DNA from: an uncultured Sulfurimonas sp.
Lineage (GTDB): Bacteria > Campylobacterota > Campylobacteria > Campylobacterales > Sulfurimonadaceae
Length of the DNA stretch: 10,208 nt
NCBI GenBank assembly: GCA_937914675.1
Contig: CALDOC010000011.1
Coordinates: 1-10,208 of the forward strand
Reading direction: 5' to 3'
In this document: positions 6,665-10,208 of the stretch, one piece after another
How positions within the stretch are numbered: position 1 is the first letter of the stretch
How the letters are laid out: each line of letters opens with the position of its first letter
Notes under the pieces: generated by a model
What the model saw: only the letters and a program-made list of their open reading frames with translations
The model's database searches: none
What the model was told of the DNA's origin: nothing
Program-made: the position numbers and the translations under genes

Positions 6665-7604
6665 TCATTTTACAATTACGATACATGACGACAATGGGGT
6701 AAAACAGATTCATCTTCATCAGTTTGTCAAAAAAGCCATTCTTTACGCTGTCGCGTTCATAATGTTTTTAACGCTCGTCGCGGTTTCGACGATATTATAT
6801 TTAGACTATAGCGTAGACGCGATACAAGATAAAAAAGAGGGCGTTGAGAGAGCCTATGAAAAGTTAAAACTAAAAAACAAAAAAATCAATGAAGACATGA
6901 ACAATACTAAGAAATTGTTGCTCGGCAAAAAAAGAGAACTAGACGAGTTGTCGGACTCTTTAGACGCGATTCAAATAATGATTGGAATGAACCCCAGCGC
7001 GGACGACGCAACCATTCAAGAGAAAGTGGATTTAACGAAACTCACTTCAGAAAACATGGTCGCTCTCTTGCAACTCGTTCCCAATGGCTCGCCCATAGAG
7101 TACAATGGCGTAACTAGCAAATATGGATATAGAATTCATCCCACTTTAAACAGGCGCGAGTTCCACCGTGGCAGCGACCTCAAAGCGAAAATGAATACGC
7201 CGGTATACGCTCCGGCGGATGGAATAGTTGAATTCTCAGGTCTACACAAAGCCAGTGGATTTGGAAATTTGGTTATTATCAATCATTCTCTTGGGTTTAA
7301 AACGTACTATGGTCATTTAAACAAGGTTGTGGTAAAATCGAAACAATTCGTTCAAAAGGGCGATTTGATAGCGTATACCGGAAATTCGGGGATGAGCAAT
7401 GGACCGCATCTTCATTATGAGATTAGGTATCTTTACACGACTCTCAACCCGTTTTTCTTTATAAAATGGTCGATAGAAAACTACAATGAAATATTTCAAA
7501 AGGAGAAACAAGTGCCATGGCAATCTTTAGTAACGGCGACAGCCAATTTAAGGGTAATCAAACCGACTCAAACACTACTATTATCACTCAAGGCGCAAGA
7601 ATAA
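6657..7604 (+). CDS. csd1: M23 peptidoglycan endopeptidase, Csd1/Pgp3-like cell-shape protein
   Basis: This is a zinc endopeptidase expected to cut peptide crosslinks in peptidoglycan and so influence cell curvature, as Csd1 does in H. pylori and Pgp3 in Campylobacter. It has 315 residues, close to H. pylori Csd1. A short cytoplasmic N-terminus is followed by one membrane helix (about 28-50) and a charged coiled coil (about 56-105). The LytM/M23 domain follows (about 145-270), placed in the periplasm. All metal and catalytic positions are present: HxxxD as His170 and Asp174, and HxH as His251 and His253, with the usual PVYAPADG and GNLVIINH strands. It should therefore be active, unlike the degenerate partner Csd2. 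AAAGG at 6646-6650 serves its ATG, which overlaps the folC stop. Its last 29 codons lie inside ccmA in another frame, so the tail after VPWQSLV may be shaped by the overlap. Confidence 0.93.
   Translation: MDNHFTITIHDDNGVKQIHLHQFVKKAILYAVAFIMFLTLVAVSTILYLDYSVDAIQDKKEGVERAYEKLKLKNKKINEDMNNTKKLLLGKKRELDELSDSLDAIQIMIGMNPSADDATIQEKVDLTKLTSENMVALLQLVPNGSPIEYNGVTSKYGYRIHPTLNRREFHRGSDLKAKMNTPVYAPADGIVEFSGLHKASGFGNLVIINHSLGFKTYYGHLNKVVVKSKQFVQKGDLIAYTGNSGMSNGPHLHYEIRYLYTTLNPFFFIKWSIENYNEIFQKEKQVPWQSLVTATANLRVIKPTQTLLLSLKAQE
7500..7519 (+). promoter_or_regulatory. Ribosome binding site for ccmA inside the peptidase gene
   Basis: AAGGAG (7500-7505) precedes the ATG at 7517 by eleven bases, longer than the five to seven seen at other starts here. 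It is one of the strongest sites in the window. It sits entirely within the peptidase coding sequence and allows bactofilin to be started independently of the upstream stop. Confidence 0.7.
7517..7604 (+). other. 88-base dual-coding overlap of csd1-type gene and ccmA
   Basis: From the bactofilin ATG to the peptidase stop codon, the same bases are read in two frames. One frame gives the last 29 codons-worth of the peptidase (after VPW). The other gives the first 29 residues of bactofilin, MAIFSNGDSQ onwards. Both readings are credible: MAIF is the familiar opening of Campylobacterota CcmA, and the peptidase reaches its family length only with the overlap included. Confidence 0.85.
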
Positions 7605-7918
7605 AAGGTTCCTTGGAACTAACTTGCAAATTATACATCGATGGAGATTTAGAGGGTGAAATCAATTCTCAAAAAGACGTGAACATAGGTCAAAACGGTC
7701 ATGTCAAAGGGCTGATAAAAGCGCAAAAAGTTATAGTGCAAGGTTATATGGAGGGGACGGTCGACGCGACTAGAGTGGAAATAAAAGCCGCCGGTCATGT
7801 CAAAGGCGAGATTAGGTCATCCGAGCTAATCATAGAAGCAAAAGCTATTTTTGAAGGCGTTAGCATTCTTAACAACGGTGAAACGGCTAAACTAAAGCTA
7901 GACGTTTCTAAAGCGTAA
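7517..7918 (+). CDS. ccmA: Bactofilin CcmA (cell-shape polymer)
   Basis: Bactofilins polymerise without nucleotide into membrane-associated filaments. In H. pylori CcmA organises the Csd peptidases and is needed for helical shape. This copy has 133 residues, the usual size. A short polar N-terminal tail (about 1-20, rich in Asn, Gln and Thr) precedes the beta-helix core (about 20-120). The core is built of short repeats with regularly placed glycines and hydrophobics: IKGSLEL, LYIDGDLEGEI, VNIGQNGHVKGLI, VIVQGYMEGTV, VEIKAAGHVKGEI, LIIEAKAIFEG. A Lys-rich tail ends the protein. The repeats give the strongest support for the family call. The gene overlaps the peptidase gene by 88 bases and ends 11 bases before mfd, which fits a joint role with the peptidase at the cell wall. 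Confidence 0.95.
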   Translation: MAIFSNGDSQFKGNQTDSNTTIITQGARIKGSLELTCKLYIDGDLEGEINSQKDVNIGQNGHVKGLIKAQKVIVQGYMEGTVDATRVEIKAAGHVKGEIRSSELIIEAKAIFEGVSILNNGETAKLKLDVSKA

Positions 7919-7929
7919 TTAGGAAAATC

Positions 7930-10208
7930 ATGTCTCAAACGGCTCTCTTTAACCACTTTAAAAATAAACCAAAAAAAGAGTTGGAACTTTTGGTTTGCGA
8001 GGACTTTAAAGAAGCCCTTGAACTAGAAAGCGTGGCGAAGTTTTTTAACCGCGACGTTTTGTTGTTTCCAGATTTTCGTCCAACTTTTGGAGACGACTTG
8101 CGCTCTTACAAAGAGGAGCTTCATGAGCTTTTCAGCGCGCTTAGAATTTACCACTTGGCAAATAAAAAACCACTTATAATTTCGCCTCTCAAAACGCTGC
8201 TTTTTCCCTTGCCAAAAGAGGGGTTGCTGCAATCCATCACTCTTGAGTTCGCGCAAAAGATAGACTTAAAAGCCTTTAAAGAACAGATGCTATTTTGGGG
8301 TTACAATTTCGTGGACATGGTGCAAGTCGCCGGAGAAATCTCTTTTCGCGGAGACATCATAGACGTATTCTCTCCCTCGTTGAAAAATCCCATTCGCATA
8401 TCACTCTTTGACGACACCATAGAGCAGATGAAAGCTTTTGAGCTCGAGACGCAAAGAACCATAAAAGAGGAGTTGGACTCGCTTAAAATCAGCAGCGCTT
8501 TTTACTCTTTGGACGAGAAAGGCTTCGACTCTCTTAATGAAGCGGTGCAAAATTCTCAGTTCGATTCTTTGGTTAAAGACGTGGCGTCCCTTGGCTTTTG
8601 GTATTTGGGCGATAACGCCGTCGACTTCATGGATGACAAAAAAGTTATGTTGTCGCGCGACTTAAGCAATCTTTTAAAAGACGCTTATGGCATTAACGAG
8701 CCAAAAATTTCAAGAGAGAAGTTTGACTTGGAAATCCTCCAAGAGAGCGACGATTACAAAGAGTTGGTGGTGGCGGACGTCGAGAAACTTCTTCGTTTTC
8801 ACAAAGACAAAAAAATCACCATCATCTCATCAAACTCAGCGCAACTCAAACAAGCGGGTCTCTACGACACTCAAAACGTCACTAAAATCACGGCTGGATA
8901 CATTTTAAACGTAATCTCAAAAGACGAGCTGATAATCTCTCTGAACAAGCCGGACAAAAAAAGACGCCGTAGAAAAAGTTCCATCATGTTGGACGACTTG
9001 AAGGCTGGAGATTACGTGGTTCATGAAGATTACGGCGTGGGGATATTTGAAAAGATAGAACAGACTGAAATTTTAGGCGGAATCAAAGACTTCATAGTCA
9101 TAAAATACGTGGGCGACGACAAAATTTTGCTTCCCGTCGAGAACTTGGACTTCATAGACAGGTACATAGCCGGCGGCGGTTCGACTCCCGTTTTGGATAG
9201 ACTTGGCAAAGGGAGTTTTGGCAAGCTAAAGGCCAAGGTCAGAAAAAGATTGCTAGAAATCGCGGGACAAATCGTCAACACGGCGGCGGCGCGATCGCTT
9301 ATAAAATCGCCTAAAATCAGCGTGAACAAGAAAGAGTTGACCGAGTTTCAAAAATTGGCGGGTTTTGAGTACACGGACGACCAAACGCAATCCGTAGACG
9401 AGATATTGGGACAAATGAGCTCCGGTCACATCATGGACAGGCTTTTAAGCGGGGACGTCGGTTTTGGTAAAACGGAAGTGGCTCTCAACACAATCTTCGC
9501 CGCGTTTCAGTCGGGCTTTCAATCGGCTTTGATAGTTCCAACGACTCTTCTCTCCGCCCAACATTGGCGCTCTTTGGACGAGCGCTTTAAGGATTTGAAA
9601 CTTAGATACGCCAAACTAGATAGGTTTGTAAGTACCAAAGACAAGGCTGCCGTCATAAAAGGTTTAGCCAGCGGAGAGATAGACGTCGTCGTGGGCACTC
9701 ACGCTCTTTTTGGATTGGAGTTTAAAAACTTGGGCGTCGTCATCATAGACGAAGAACACAAGTTTGGCGTTAAACAAAAAGAGAAGATAAAAGAGTTGTA
9801 CCACAACGTGCATCTGCTCTCCATGAGCGCCACTCCGATTCCGCGTTCGCTCAACCAAGCGATGAGTTCGATCAAAACCATGAGTCAGCTTCTCACGCCT
9901 CCAAGCGAACGCCAAGGAGTGAGAACTTTTGTTAAAGAGTACGACGAAAAGCTCGTCAAAGAAGTCATTTTAAGAGAGCTTCGCCGTGGCGGACAAGTGT
10001 TTTACGTGCACAACAGCATAGACCACATGCCCATCAAACTAGGCGAGTTAAAAGCGCTCTTGCCGGAGCTTAGGGTGGTCATGCTTCACTCGAAAATCTC
10101 GGCGGTCGAGACCGAAAAAGAGTTGCTAAAATTTGAGGCGGGAGAGTACGACCTCATGATAGCGACGTCCATCATCGAATCGGGCATTCACATGCCTCGC
10201 GTAAACAC
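7930..10208 (+). CDS. mfd: Transcription-repair coupling factor Mfd (3' end outside window)
   Basis: Mfd is a DNA translocase that pushes stalled RNA polymerase off damaged DNA and recruits UvrA. The ATG at 7930 follows AGGA (7921-7924). The frame is open to the window end, giving 759 residues of a protein expected to be near 1000. The N-terminal UvrB-like part includes the GYNFVDMVQVAGE and FRGDIIDVFSP stretch (about 124-154). A very basic linker (KKRRRRK, about 343-349) leads into the RNA-polymerase-interacting, CarD-like domain (about 355-415; GDYVVHEDYGVGIF). The motor then shows Walker A GDVGFGKT (508-515), Walker B DEEH (607-610), SATPIPR (633-639) and IIESGIHMPRVN at the cut end. The Walker A lysine (514) lies about 120 residues earlier than in E. 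coli Mfd (634, from memory), so the N-terminal region is compact, as in H. pylori. The UvrA-masking D7 domain would lie beyond the window. Confidence 0.98.
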   Translation, partial: MSQTALFNHFKNKPKKELELLVCEDFKEALELESVAKFFNRDVLLFPDFRPTFGDDLRSYKEELHELFSALRIYHLANKKPLIISPLKTLLFPLPKEGLLQSITLEFAQKIDLKAFKEQMLFWGYNFVDMVQVAGEISFRGDIIDVFSPSLKNPIRISLFDDTIEQMKAFELETQRTIKEELDSLKISSAFYSLDEKGFDSLNEAVQNSQFDSLVKDVASLGFWYLGDNAVDFMDDKKVMLSRDLSNLLKDAYGINEPKISREKFDLEILQESDDYKELVVADVEKLLRFHKDKKITIISSNSAQLKQAGLYDTQNVTKITAGYILNVISKDELIISLNKPDKKRRRRKSSIMLDDLKAGDYVVHEDYGVGIFEKIEQTEILGGIKDFIVIKYVGDDKILLPVENLDFIDRYIAGGGSTPVLDRLGKGSFGKLKAKVRKRLLEIAGQIVNTAAARSLIKSPKISVNKKELTEFQKLAGFEYTDDQTQSVDEILGQMSSGHIMDRLLSGDVGFGKTEVALNTIFAAFQSGFQSALIVPTTLLSAQHWRSLDERFKDLKLRYAKLDRFVSTKDKAAVIKGLASGEIDVVVGTHALFGLEFKNLGVVIIDEEHKFGVKQKEKIKELYHNVHLLSMSATPIPRSLNQAMSSIKTMSQLLTPPSERQGVRTFVKEYDEKLVKEVILRELRRGGQVFYVHNSIDHMPIKLGELKALLPELRVVMLHSKISAVETEKELLKFEAGEYDLMIATSIIESGIHMPRVN

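Noticed and set aside
7500..7604. Frameshift or sequencing error at the peptidase/bactofilin junction
   Set aside because: The peptidase length fits its family with the tail included, and bactofilin begins with its usual MAIF, so a genuine overlap explains the data better than an error.
9664..9915. Two overlapping minus-strand open frames within mfd
   Set aside because: They are antisense shadows of the Mfd motor domain, whose Walker B and SATPIPR motifs are encoded by the + strand here.

Overview
The window looks like chromosomal housekeeping and cell-envelope DNA from a member of the Campylobacterota (the former Epsilonproteobacteria), most plausibly a free-living Sulfurimonas-like lineage. 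I base this on the gene order and the protein character. From memory, the order secF - small membrane protein - leuS - lptE - (GGDEF) - folC - csd1-type M23 peptidase - bactofilin ccmA - mfd closely matches the secD/F to mfd block of Helicobacter pylori (about HP1549 down to HP1541) and Campylobacter jejuni (about Cj1092c down to Cj1085c). The genus call is an inference and no taxonomic marker gene is present.

Layout: every gene is on the + strand and the packing is extremely tight. The order is the C-terminal two thirds of secF (1-609), a 112-residue membrane protein (630-968), leuS (983-3433), lptE (3436-3963), a GGEEF diguanylate cyclase (3966-5516), folC (5519-6664), a csd1-type M23 peptidase (6657-7604), bactofilin ccmA (7517-7918), and mfd (7930 to the window end, incomplete). 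Gaps are 20, 14, 2, 2 and 2 bases, then overlaps of 8 and 88 bases, then a gap of 11. No non-coding stretch is longer than 20 bases, and I see no terminator, tRNA, mobile element, CRISPR array or strong promoter. The window is best read as part of one long polycistronic unit that continues on both sides.

How the genes work together: the set mixes envelope building (SecF for protein export, LptE for outer-membrane LPS assembly, the M23 peptidase and bactofilin for peptidoglycan trimming and cell shape) with core information and cofactor functions (LeuS, FolC, Mfd). The peptidase-bactofilin pair is the classic helical-shape module of this phylum, and its two genes share 88 bases of coding sequence. 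The least expected member is the diguanylate cyclase between lptE and folC. It has a complete active site, an inhibitory RxxD site and a long unrecognised helical N-terminal region, so c-di-GMP signalling may be transcriptionally tied to envelope assembly.

I found no evidence of a wholly new system. The points that deserve a second look are the peptidase/bactofilin gene overlap, the unrecognised sensor region of the cyclase, the small conserved-context membrane protein, and a few compositional oddities.
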